This document shows positions 23,615 through 35,060 of a stretch of 64,000 nucleotides of DNA, one piece after another. Origin of the DNA: Clitoria ternatea. Lineage: Eukaryota; Streptophyta; Magnoliopsida; Fabales; Fabaceae. The notes under the pieces are model-generated. The model saw only the letters and a program-made list of their open reading frames with translations, did not search any database and was not told where the DNA came from. How positions within the stretch are numbered: the stretch's first letter is position 1; every line of letters starts with the position of its first letter. The stretch covers positions 147,068,501 through 147,132,500 of the forward strand of contig CM075670.1 of NCBI GenBank assembly GCA_037962975.1. The letters are read 5' to 3'. Both the position numbers and the translations under genes were made by a program.

Positions 23615-25369
23615 AACTTCAGCTCTCCCTTTCCCTCATTATTCACACTGGACAGCTCTCCTTTATGCGTGCATCTAGTCTCTTCTTTTACTATTTTTCT
23701 TCTTCTTCACCCTCATTCGCATCGTCTGCTTGGAAAGGACAGGGAGAGAGTTGAGAGCTTTTCTGGGAGGAATAGCGACACGGTCCTGTTTTCACTCCCT
23801 GTTCTTTTCTTCCTCTTCGTCACCTTTGTCTTCTTCTTCTTCTTCCACTTGGAGCCGTTAGTGTCCCAGTCGGAAGGTTGTGTTGGGAAGTACCTTGGAG
23901 CTGTGGGGGAGACAAACCCGTTGGAGGAAGGAGCAACTCTGGCCCAGAATCGACGCTGAGTTCGAAGGCTGTTGGAGAAGGGGTAACCGAAGGGCGATCG
24001 GTCAGCATTGTAACTCGAGGAGTCTCTGAACCCTGACAGCAGGTAGGGGGTGCTTGCATGTCAAATGCATGGTCGATGGATGGCACCAGATGAGCATATT
24101 ACCATGCTTGCATATAAATGTGTTTGTGATAGTTGTGTGCAATGCATGATTGTGAATCCTTGACTGCCATATGTGTGATTGCAGAGTCCTGATTATGGTT
24201 ATACACTTGCATGCATGTATTCAGGGTCGTTGTGTTTAAGTCTGATAGTTGGTTATACATAAACGCCTGTGATGCATGTTCTCATTGTTGTTAATACCGA
24301 AAGAATATGTGTGCTTGATTGTTGGCTGGTTCTTTGAGATATTGCATGCATTAACTGTGCGAGTGCTGTGTATGATGGTACGATGAATGATTGAATGTAG
24401 AAAATATGTGGGCTCGGGAGTGACGCTAATGGTTACTAGGAATGAGTCGGACAGTTGAGGGTACTCGTGGTTGACGCGTATAGGCTGTATGTACAGGAAA
24501 TGGGATGACCCGTGGAAGGTCAGGAGTCCCAACAAAATGATCTCTAGGTGCAGACCCTTGGCTAGATCGTGTGAGAGCCCGTGGTAGCCGTAGGAGCTAG
24601 AGTTAAGTCTCGAGACGTCAATGGGAGACCGGTACCACGCGGGAAGGGCTAAAGGACGAGAGGCCAATGAGGGAACCTATAACTGAAGATCATTGCTTAG
24701 TCGGATCCGCATGCATGCATGTAGATGAAATGTTGGTTAGGATAGGATGAGTGGGATGGCTCGGAGTGATACGAGTGAATTCTGAGTGAGTTGATGGGTA
24801 TTTCGTATGACTGGAAATGAATCTTTGAAATATGTATGTAATTGCATGTCTTTAAAAAGCATTATGTTCTGCATGGTTGAAATCCAAATTGTATGCAACC
24901 CGAGTGAACGTGAGGGCAAGTATTGATGCTGATGCGGAGTCATTAACTATCATTTTATATGTGAAAGCTTACCCCTACACCATTTTCAAACATGTGCAGG
25001 TTAGACTCGGAAGTGATGATAGAGCCTCAATTCCGAGTGAGGTTCACTCCGACTGTTGAGTGCTTATATTGTATTTATTATGTCTGGTCAGTGTAGCCTT
25101 GGTCGGCTCTTATGTAATCGGATAACTAACTTATTGTTTATGAGTAATACCTATCAGAATTGTAGACAAGTACACGTATATATATATATATATTTTACAT
25201 GGGTATGGTGTTAATTACATCGAATAACAAGTGTTGGTGAATGAATAATGTTAGGATAATGAGTATCCGAGTGTATGTCTGTATATACATATGTGTGTGG
25301 TTATAGTGGTAACATACATTGTATTGGTTGTGAAGTGATGTTGAATAAATAATGTTGAGGTGATGAATT

Positions 25370-26130
25370 CCGAGTGGATTATTATTGTCTGAGCCGTTCC
25401 GAGTGAAGCTATAGTGTTGGTCTTCTTTTCCGAGTGGAGAAGACTTAAAAAGGATTCTGAGAAATCTCTTGGTGAACCTATTCTGTGTAGGATTTAATGG
25501 GAGAATTTCCGAGTAATGCTAGGCTTGATTATTCCGAGTGAAGAATATGTGTAGAGCCCGAGCGGGAAAGGGTTTGGATAATTCCGAGGGGAAACCCCGA
25601 GTGAGCCTCTTCCGAAGAAGAGTTGTTGTAATGGTTAGATTGGGAGGAATTCCAAGTGTGCGATATACATGATCCGAGTGAATGAGGTTCTACATCCCCA
25701 GTGGTTAAGATTAGATAAAGTCCGAGTGGGGCTTGACTTAATGATTTTCCCGAGCGAATAAGTTGTCATATGCTGAGTGGATCTAGCTGGAATGTTCCGA
25801 GTGAAGAATGAATATTGTGACCCCCTTCTGAGTGAAGGAAGATCTGTGTTCTCTGAGTGAGAGATGTGAAAATATACCGAGTGACGGGGGTATGGTACAT
25901 ACCCGATTGTATTGAAGTTAAATACCCCGAGTGATGTTTGATTAGGAAATATTCCGAGTGAGAAAGAGTTCTGGATTCCGAGTGGTAGAATTGGGGGAGT
26001 CATTTCCCGAGTAGTTTATACTTGTGACCTATATGAATGAAATGAGGAGCTGTGTAGATTCCCGAGTGAAGTATGAGCGTGATGATTTACCGGGTGAACC
26101 TATGTCCCAAATCCGAGTGAGAAATTACCT
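25370..26130 (+). repeat. Dispersed TTCCGAGTGA motif cluster in the Tekay-type LTR
   Basis: About 25 copies of CCGAGTG or one-base variants (CTGAGTG, CCGAGCG, CCCAGTG), for example at 25370, 25399, 25430, 25509, 25534, 25584, 25597, 25674 and 25722. Gaps are mostly 13-40 bp without a clear period. The same motif fills corresponding parts of the LTRs at 56952-59750, 18767-22184, 29212-32697 and the fragment at 63498-64000. Confidence 0.85.
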
Positions 26131-26204
26131 TGTACCTGTGTTCGCCCCAGTGAATTAGACTTAGCTCCAGCGAGTGTGTGTGCATGGAAGGCTTCTGGGT
26201 TGTT

Positions 26205-26276
26205 CGCTTAAGCGAATGGTACTCCGCCCGAGCGAGTGGGCTGTCTCGCTCAAGCGTCCTGGGTCTCGCTTGAGCG
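26205..26276 (+). repeat. Four-copy CGCTTRAGCG array in the solo LTR
   Basis: Cores start at 26205, 26225, 26247 and 26267 (gaps 20, 22 and 20 bp), about 220 bp before the LTR end. Confidence 0.92.
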
Positions 26277-26496
26277 AGTGAACACTGGTTGTTCGAGCTG
26301 TGACTTCCGCTGGGCCTTCTTGTGAAGGTTTTCCTTTCTTCTGGTCGGCTTTTGCCTTCTCTGCCCTTACGCCGTTTTAATTCTATTCCAATTACTAATC
26401 TGGGCAGATTAGGAATGATTTGTAAACTCTAAATTTTGGGAAAAATTTCCCCTGGTCTCGGTTTGAGTTTAATTAAATTATAGATGTTAGACATAC

Positions 26497-27180
26497 TATC
26501 CTTACCTGAGGAAATTCTCACTTCATCATTCATTCTAGCTCAGAGTCCTGATCCTTCACTAAATCCACAGTATCATTCGGTTGGACCCATAAAACTTCCA
26601 ATCTCCGTGACAGACTTGGGTCACACCTATACCATCACTACTATCACCTTAAATGGACCGATGGTAACGCCATCCTTGGAGATCACGAGTTCCAGAAGTT
26701 GGATCCCATCCAACTAAGAGTCATATGTTGACACTCAGCAACTAACTGCTCCTCCTTTAGTACTACAGTACTATGTAGAGATGCTCGTTATACTCCAGGC
26801 CTGACTCGGAACAATCAAATTACCATCAATGTGCACTGCCATTAACCGACCCAAGTAAGGCTATAAGACATTGTTCATCTAGTTCATGAACACCACCCGA
26901 ACACTTACCATACCAATCGGCATCACCACCTATCCAAGTGGCTACAACAGGTTCTGACGTCGTCCCGGGATTATCTGAAGCCTTAATCCAATTTAAGAGT
27001 ATTCTGACTGCAATTTGTTCTTAGAAAAACTGGATCACACCACCATTGATCAACCAGATCATCAGCACTTGGAAGTAGGTATTATTCCCTGTAGTTAACT
27101 TACCCAATCGGTGGCAATCAAGGCATAACCATAACCACCACCACTCTTCTTAGCCAGCAACATCGAGCACCCATGTTTGA
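26497..27180 (-). pseudogene. Decayed reverse transcriptase of the minus-strand Tekay-type element
   Basis: Reading the minus strand from 27175, short blocks line up in order with Tekay-type RT: a WGAPxLLVKK-like block near 27165, a YPLPRxDDLxDQ-like block near 27085, a KxSDxPKT-like block near 26970, an EHLxxVLQ/KExQL block near 26790-26745, then VISKDG (near 26680) and VTEI-SFMG (near 26610). Frames change between blocks and stops are frequent; the catalytic DD box is not readable. The solo LTR cuts it off at 26496. Confidence 0.6.
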
Positions 27181-29196
27181 AGGATCATCCTTCTATTCCG
27201 ACATTCAACCATCACTTAATAGCCAATTCACACCGAAACAACCTCTGTTCCTCTCAGAGGTAAGCATACCGGAGTTAAAAAATAAATCCTCTACTCTCGT
27301 TTTGATACATTACCAATTACTGTCCACTCGGCACAACCCTCAACTTCACTCAGAACAGCCCGATAGACTCACCATCACCATAAGCAGCTACAACCTCACC
27401 TGCCTGACTTATGAATTGCTGCATCCAACTCATAGGATGACGTCTCATTCCTATGGGGTTACAACAATTACATAAAGTCACTGCAAAAGTATACGCTGCC
27501 ACAATGCCTATGGTATGAAGAGTCGTCTCGGAACAGCATCCATTACACTCATTTCGCTCACACCAACCAACTTACTCAACTAATACTAATTCATAAAAAT
27601 TAATGGCAATTCACACACATATATATAAGCAATACATTTACACCAACATCATTGTGCACCACCTAGGGCACATCACGCAACAACAATCATGAAATATAGT
27701 CTACCACTACTGTAAAACAGTATAATGGTAATAGGCTTCCGATCCCACAAAATCACATGGATTCAGCATGGTATCCACATATACTCATTTGACCTATCAA
27801 CAATCAGCTTTCAGCCCTTACCAAGTAAATATCTCATGTTTGGATCTTATCCATCTTAAAACCATATTCCGACAGCCTATTAATCCTTCATTTCATCACA
27901 CCTCATTGGCCATAGCTCAATTTAAGCCTAGGTAGTTCACTACGCTCACTTAGACATACAACTCGGATTACAATATGACTTCCACTCACATAACAGGTTT
28001 CTGTATCGGTAAACCTTTTCATCAATCATAAGCACAATACACCAGTGAACGTACAGTCATCATTATATTATTTCTATAATTATCATATTCAACTCCAAGC
28101 GTACTCGGATTTCAACCTTACCATTCATTATTAATCAAATATCCCATTTATTATTTGTATTTCACCCTAAGACAATTCAAGCCTCAACTATCTATTACAC
28201 AATTACTTTACTCAGTTCAACTATCTGTAAGGTTTAACAAATCCCCCGACTCGAAAGTCTCTGGGTCGCCTAGTACCCGCCATGGGGCACTCCCACAACA
28301 TCCCATTATCACCGAGCCTAGACCACCAGGGTCTGGTTCCACAAGGTCAGACAGCATAAGAATATATATTAAATCCAGTCGGGGTTACCACACCTTATGA
28401 GTCACCAATAAATCACTATTCACCCAGTTTTCCAATCCCTCGGTACCCAACTCAACAATATCCGACCTATCATACATGATCATACTCAATCAACTGGGTT
28501 ACCGCACTTAGTGGTCTAGCATCAAATCAATCATTCACTCAGCTTTCACACAACAAGGACCAAGACAGTAACCCAATCTAACATGTATTCGTCTTCACAT
28601 CTATTCACATGGCGCATACTCAGATTCCCAACCTAGTAAACTGCAATAATTACTTATATCATATACACCACACAGGGTTCTCGTGCCAAGAGATACAAAA
28701 CTCGTCCCTTACTCATGGCACAACAGATCAGTTGAATCAGAAACACCACACCGGGGGTTCCATCAATGCTATTCATTTAATCAACTCACACATGTGAGTC
28801 CCATCACGTTCAACAATCCTGCCTCAGCTATGAGCCACTAGCATAGATTACACAAGAGGCTGAGCCAACTAATTCAGTTTCAACACATACAGGTCTCAAC
28901 GTCTGTTATTCTATTTTCCTCTCAGCCAACCCAAGCTTAGAAATACCTCTCAGTATTTCGTAAACAACCGGGTCAGGGTAGTAGCAAATCTTTCTACCCC
29001 CAAACAAACATTTCAACAGTAGTACCTTTCACTACTGTCCTCAACCAAACACATAAGCATATATATAATCACACCAATCATGACTGAGCATGCATCAAAT
29101 TCAATAGAATACCACAAGCAATGATGACAACCGGTCATATTGCACACAACCGCCTACTATCAATAAGCATACCTTGGCCTTGGACCTTTTAAGTCC
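27181..29196 (-). pseudogene. Decayed gag-protease region of the minus-strand Tekay-type element
   Basis: The distance between primer site and RT (2.0 kb) equals that of gag plus protease in the better-preserved copy at 59766-61770. On the minus strand around 28340-28250 there is only faint similarity to the WW-containing gag core. No zinc knuckle or DSGA protease motif can be read. Assigned mainly by position. Confidence 0.4.
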
Positions 29197-29208
29197 ACTC
29201 TGATACCA
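29197..29208 (-). other. Primer binding site, initiator tRNA-Met type, minus strand
   Basis: ACTCTGATACCA on the plus strand reads TGGTATCAGAGT on the element's strand, one change from the usual TGGTATCAGAGC, four bases inside the 5' LTR. The bases after it match those at 59766-59800 of the plus-strand Tekay-type copy. Confidence 0.88.
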
Positions 29209-29211
29209 AAA

Positions 29212-32200
29212 TGAAACATCCAAACTAAATTAAATAAAGTCTGAGACAGGGAAAATTTTTTCTGAATTTAAGAACGTTCCAAACGTTCACACACAACTCA
29301 GAATAAGAGTAAGGGTAAAATAAAACAACTAAAGGCAAAGAAAAATAAAACCATTCACAAGAAAGCCCAGCGGAAGAACAAAGCTTAGGCGAGCCCACTA
29401 GAGTGTTCACTCACTCAAGCAAGACCCAAATTCGCTTGAGCGAGATAACCCATCTCGCTTGGGTGAAGCACCCATGCGCTTAAGCGAAACTAACCAGAAA
29501 CCTTTCCCCCATTCACACTCGCTGGAGCGAACCCTTATTCGCTGAGGCGAGTAACTCCACTCGGTATTCCTTCACTCGGAATCAGGGGTTCCATTCACTC
29601 GGGATCGACCCCAACACACATGCCTCCCTTGGGAGCTCATACATAATTCCTTATTTTTATCTAGGAAGGTCAGACACAAGATCCACTCGGGAATGATTGC
29701 TATTCCACTCGGAATCCATAAACTCTCCTCACTCGGAATAACTCCCAATCAAATACTACTCGGTATATTTCAGCCTTAACATAATCGGAATGTATTACAG
29801 ATTCACCAATCGGTATATCTTCACTTCTCTCCCTCGGAGAACACCTAGACCTTCCCTCACTCAGGAGGGGTCTCCACAATTAAATTCCATTTGGGTTTAC
29901 TCTATCCCTACACCACTCGAAGAATTACTAAGTTAAGTCTCACTCGGACATAGTTAAGTCTTACCCACTCGGAATATACCTTAATCAGCACCCTCACAAT
30001 ACTCCTCACCGCGGAGGTGGTTCACTCGGAGTTTCCCACTCGGGAATGTTTACTTAGCTATTTTCACTTGGCATCACATGGACTAGCCTTTCCTCGGAAG
30101 TAGTCCACTCGAGTACATCTACTCGGAATCATTCAAGCCTACTTCACTCGGAAAGACTTCATACCTAAGCCTCACTCAGAAATGGATCTCACAACAATGT
30201 CCCACTCGGAATTCATAGATTTAACATCAATCCATCCATTATCACTTCTCAGTCTACACAGATACATGTTACCAATGTAAACCATATATATAAACATATA
30301 CTCAGAATACTGATAACTCAGATTTCTTATACATATAAATTTGTATTCATTATACAACACTCTTAAGGGCCGGCCAAGGCTTTAATATATCTATATACAA
30401 TCGGTACAATGTACTTTGTACACTACAACAGCACAGATACCCATCACTCGGGTTTAAGGCCTTCTCGTCATTCACCACACCGACCTGCGTATACTGAAAA
30501 ATATAGTAGGGGTGAGCTTTTACATATTAAATGTTAGTTATTGGCTCGGATTTATCCACAAAATCAGTTGTAATACACTGTCATTCAACACAACATTACC
30601 CGATCAGAAAATATTCCATTCATTCAGGTTCTATAATTCACAATATCCAGCACAACATATACTACAGCCATAATTTCATATTGCACTCGGTAACAGCATC
30701 AGCATACATACAGTCCTCCAATCGGGATTACACAATTCATGCGTGGCGGCTATATAATTCCTATTATTCACCACAACATATATCACAACCATAACATCAG
30801 TATTCATGCATTCATATAGTTCATATTGAGCTCAATGACATTCATAAGTGTGCACAGAGATATTCAGCCAGATCCGATCCATTGTTATTAAATTTTATTG
30901 TTGCAACATAGGCTCTCAGCCTTTTACTCAGCTCTCAGCTGATCCGGCCATTTTACTGGTACCAAACCGTTTGCCTTCTCATGTGACACAAACACTCTCA
31001 GCGTCAACGGCAGTGTCACGGGCTGAACCTCGAGCCCCACTTAAGAGGTTTGCCTGAGCCCCGCTCAAAGGACTTTAAATTTAAACCCCGAGCCTCGCTC
31101 AAGGGGGTGCCTGAGCCTCGCTCAAAGGACTTTTCACACATATTCATCTGATTGTCATTCTGTATTAGTGTCCCACACTATATGCTCACAGCATTTTCAA
31201 GGGGGTGAATTAGATGCATACGGTCGTATTCATCAAATACATTACATGCAGCCATTATAGAACTACAACCAATTCCATACAGCATATACATTCACTCGGA
31301 ATCCATATTTTCATCACATACATCACATGCCTTTTAATATAAAAGCCCAGACAAGGGTTAACACCATAGTTCTCATATTATGCACTCAGCACTGAATGTC
31401 AATAACATGTATCCCGTACTTTTAAATACAAGGTCACCTACGGAATCAGCATAGCAAGCTCATACACTCGGCATCTCAATAGAATCAACATGCATTTATT
31501 ATATAACATCTACGGATATTATCCACTATCTCCCAGTATAATGGGCTCGATATTCATGACACCATACACATGCATTTGATATAATCATTATCAGTCACAC
31601 GGATTCAGCACTGCATTCGTATATAATATACTCGTCAATCCTAGTAACATTCACATGCATTTTGTTATTTTAATTCATAAACAAGAACCGGCATAGCAAC
31701 GTCTCAGTACATGCACTCAGCATTTTAGATGAAATCAACACGCATTTCAACATAAGATCCCCAACAAGAATCGGCACATCAGACCATATCTTATGCACTC
31801 AAGGTGGAGTCACCACGACACTACACAGTTCGTAACTATTACAAACCCGGGTGTTGCTCAACTATCAGTCACAAGATACTAAACAACACATTCAAGTATA
31901 ACACACAAGCAGAGTGATTTCACCTGGAACCTGTCCATAAACCGTGCATTTGAGATGTAAGGTAGCCCCCTACCTGGAATGAAGACTCCGGAAGCTCCTT
32001 TGGCTCACAGCTCCGATCGGCTGCTCTCCGATCGATCCTTCAGTTAGCCTCCTTCATCGGACGCTCCCGTTGTCGTATTCTGCACAGCTTGAAGGAATCA
32101 GAAGCTGTCTCCCACTCTCGAGCAGTTCAGCCACCAAGACACTCCCTGCATGCAAGGACAATGGGGGTTCCAAAGCTGTTCCCATACCCGACCAGTCCTG

Positions 32201-32697
32201 TCTCCAAGACACCTAGACTTCCATGCATCCAACTGCGTAGGAAAGAACAATGGAGGTTCCTAAACCTCCAAAACACTCAGCTACCTGTTCACTTCTTGAG
32301 CAGCTTCATCTCACCATCAATAAAATACTTCAACGACTCTGCGTACTCAACGCTGCATACTTCCACTCGAGATACCATTATCCTTCGGGTGGGAGAAGAA
32401 GAAGGAGACGAAGACTAAGATCAATAAAGAAGGAGGATGCAGGTTGCATGTGCAGGGGGAATACGCAGCTCTCCTAGTCGTTTCTCCCGCAGCGTGACTA
32501 ATGACGGAGATAGAAGACTGAAGCTCTTTTATACCACCAGGGGCACATGCGTCCTTTCACCTGGCATTACTATTATTATTATTTATTCAATCACTTCTAA
32601 CCAATCAGCAATTAGTCTAATTAACCATTAATCTTAATTCTGTAATTAACCCTTAATTAGTGGCTTAATCTCAATCGGTAAAAATCAGGATATTACA
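29212..32697 (-). repeat. 5' LTR of the minus-strand Tekay-type element
   Basis: 3486 bp, about 96% like 18767-22184 over the part compared. It carries about 68 bp near 30740-30808 that the other LTR lacks. TATA box at 32526-32533 (CTTTTATA in plus-strand view). TGTAATATCC start on its own strand. Confidence 0.9.
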
Positions 32698-32702
32698 GAC
32701 AT

Positions 32703-33720
32703 CTTCAAGATATTGCAGATTAATATTCCTTTTGTCGAAGCTATAGAGCAAATGCCTACTTATGCCAAATTCATGAAGGAGTTATTGACAAAGGACAGAA
32801 GATTTTCAGAAGAAACTGTGGAGTTGGAAGCTAGATGTAGCGCTATTATTCAGAAAGCGTTACCGCTGAAAACCGAGGACCCAGGTAGTTTCACAATTCT
32901 AGTTACCATTGGCACTTTACCGGTAGGAAAAGCTTTACTGGATCTAGGAGTTAGCATTAATTTGATGCCTCTGTCTATGTTGAAGAGAATAGGAGACTTG
33001 GAGGTTAGGCCTACAAGGATGACCTTGCAGCTAGCAGATAGATCAATGAAATTTCCTTATGGGGTAGCTGAGGATGTGTTAGTTTGGGTTGATAAATTTA
33101 TGTTCCCAATGGATTTTATGGTGATGGGTATAGAAGAAGATTCAGAAGTACCATTGATCCTAGGGAAACTTTTTATGAAGACTGCTAAGATCATTATTGA
33201 TGTTAATGACGGGAAATTGAAAGTAAGAGTGCACAATGATGAGGTGACTTTTGATGTCTTTGAAGCAATGAAGCATCCCTCAGAAAAGCAACTTTGTTTT
33301 TGGATTGATGGAGAAGAAAAACTCGTTAAAAATGAATTATGTAAGTTAAATTATTCTAGCACTTTTGAGAAAGTTTTAGGAAATGTTGTTGATGAGATCG
33401 GTGAAGATGAAGCAGAAGCTGTAGAGGAAATTATGAAACATTTTGATTCAGAAAATTTTAGTTCACCAAGCCAAGTATCCATGGAAGATCTTCCTGTGAA
33501 GTTAGAAGGTGAAACCCAGAAGATTGAATTGAAGGCTTTACCTTCTCATCTAAAATATGTCTTTTTAGAGGATGATAGTCAAAAACCAGTGGTAATCAAC
33601 AACAGGTTAACTAAGTCAGAAGAATTGAAATTGATTGAAGTATTGAGAAGAAATAAGGGAACAATTGGATGGACTTTGCAGGATTTAAAAGGAATCAGTC
33701 CTTCGTACTGCATGTATTAG
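32703..33720 (+). pseudogene. Long Athila/Calypso-like element: gag end and aspartic protease
   Basis: Continues the frame left at 18766 and stays open to 33720. INIPFVEAIEQMPTYAKFMKELL lies near 32720. The protease active-site region reads DLGVS at 32941-32955 where the family has DLGAS, so the active-site alanine is changed to valine. PLILGKLFMKTAKIIIDV lies near 33150. The end (ALPSHLKYVFL near 33535 to GISPSYCMY) is the linker before RT. As preserved the protease is probably inactive. Confidence 0.85.
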
Positions 33721-35060
33721 ATTTTCATGGAACAGGAGTATAAGCATATTGCAAAGCCTCAGAGAAGATTGAACCCAATAATAAAAGAAGTAGTGAAGAA
33801 GGAGGTGATGAAATTACTTGAAGCGGGTATGATTTACCCTATTTCAACCAGTGCTTAGGTAAGCCCAGTTCAAGTAGTTTCAAAGAAGGAGGCATGACTG
33901 TAATTCAGAATTAGAAAAATGAATTGATTCCAACAAGAACAATCACTGGATGGAGAATGTGTATCGATTACAGAAAAGTTAATCAAGCCACTAGAAAAAA
34001 ATCACTACCCCTTACCTTTTATGGATCAAATGCTTGAAAGGTTGACAGGTCAAGCATATTATTGTTTTCTGGACAGATATTCAGGTTACAATCAGATAGT
34101 TGTTGCTCTAGAAGATCAAGAAAAGACTACTTTTACATGTCCTTTTGGTGTTTTTACTTATAGAAAAATGCCTTTTGGACTATATAATGCTTCAGCCACT
34201 TTCCAAAGATGTATGTTTTCAATATTTACTGATTTGATTGAGAAATGCATTGAAGTATTTATGGATGATTTCTCTGTGTTTGAATCATCATTTGATCACT
34301 GCTTGGCCAATCTAGATACTGTATTAAAGTAGTGTATGGAAACAAATCTGGTTCTGAATTAGGAGAAATGCCATTTTATGGTTACAGAAAGTATTATGCT
34401 AGGTCACAAAATCTCTTGCAGAGGCATTGAAGTGGACCTAGCAAAGGTCGAAGTAATTGAAAAACTCCCACTGCTAGTTAATTGATAGAAATCAGAAGTT
34501 TCTTGGGACATGCAGATTTTTATCGACGATTCATAAAAGATTTCTCAAAGATTACAAAGCCACTCAGTAACCTTTTGAATAAGAATATTCCCTTTCATTT
34601 TGATGATTCTTGTTTAATTTCTCTTGATTCATTGAAACAAAAATTGGTTTCTACTCCTATAATAGTTACTCCTAGTTGAAAACTTGAATTTAAACTAATG
34701 TGTGATGCTAGTGACTATGCTATAGGAACAGTTCTTGGGCAAAGAAAGTCAAAGATTTTTCATGTTATACATTACGCTAGTAAAGTTCTTAATGAAGCAC
34801 AAATAAACTATGCAACAATAGAAAAAGAACTTTTAGTAGTAGTGTATGGCTTAGAAAAATTTTGACCTTACTTGATTGGATCCACAGTTGTTGTCTATAT
34901 TGATCATGCATTTTTAAAATATCTATTGAATAAACCTGACTCGAAGCCTAGATTGTTTCGATGGATTTTACTTTTGTTGGAATTTGATCTGATTATCAGA
35001 GATAAGAAAGGAAGCAAGATTTCATTACAGATCATCTTTCCAGACTCTCCAATAAAGCAG
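33721..35060 (+). pseudogene. Long Athila/Calypso-like element: reverse transcriptase and RNase H
   Basis: RT runs in several frames: PQRRLNPIIKEVVKKEV near 33760, PLPFMDQMLERL at 34009-34044, YSGYNQI near 34080, MPFGLYNASATFQRC near 34165 and catalytic FMDDF at 34258-34272. Stops occur near 33856, 34330 and 34360, and shifts near 33890, 34000 and 34483. RNase H follows (CDASDYAIGTVLGQ near 34700, NYATIEKELLVVVYG near 34806, YIDHAFLKYLL near 34897). This belongs to the same element as the LTR at 15835. Confidence 0.85.

Larger units (their letters stand above)
23437..26491 (+). mobile_element. Solo LTR of a Tekay-type element
   Basis: 3055 bp, TGTAACATCCCGA...GATGTTAGA (terminal CA changed to GA), flanked by perfect CATAC repeats (23432-23436 and 26492-26496). 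It matches the LTR at 56952-59750 in order and content: TATA box (23607-23614), a conserved block near 24490-24690, a CCGAGTGA-rich stretch (about 25370-26130) and a CGCTTRAGCG array (26205-26276). There is no primer site or polypurine tract inside, so the element was reduced to one LTR by recombination. Confidence 0.92.
18767..32697 (-). mobile_element. Tekay/Del-type chromovirus, minus strand, interior dead
   Basis: A full LTR-to-LTR unit on the minus strand: 3' LTR at 18767-22184, polypurine tract 22185-22198, interior, primer site 29197-29208, 5' LTR at 29212-32697. GACAT duplications flank it (18762-18766 and 32698-32702), and the interrupted Athila reading frame joins cleanly across it. 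LTRs end GGATGTTTCA on their own strand. In the first about 380 bp I count about 14 differences between the LTRs (3-4%), yet gag and pol are decayed almost beyond recognition. A plus-strand solo LTR is inserted in the interior (23437-26491). Confidence 0.9.

Noticed and set aside
23669..23959. 96-codon frame in the solo LTR with a hydrophobic run
   Set aside because: Arises from a CTT/TTC-rich leader; the related LTR at 56952 has no equivalent protein in this place.
32089..32418. 109-codon frame present in both LTRs of the minus-strand element (also 21576-21905)
   Set aside because: The two copies are simply the two LTRs of one insertion and the frame is antisense to the element's transcription, so presence in both is not evidence for selection.
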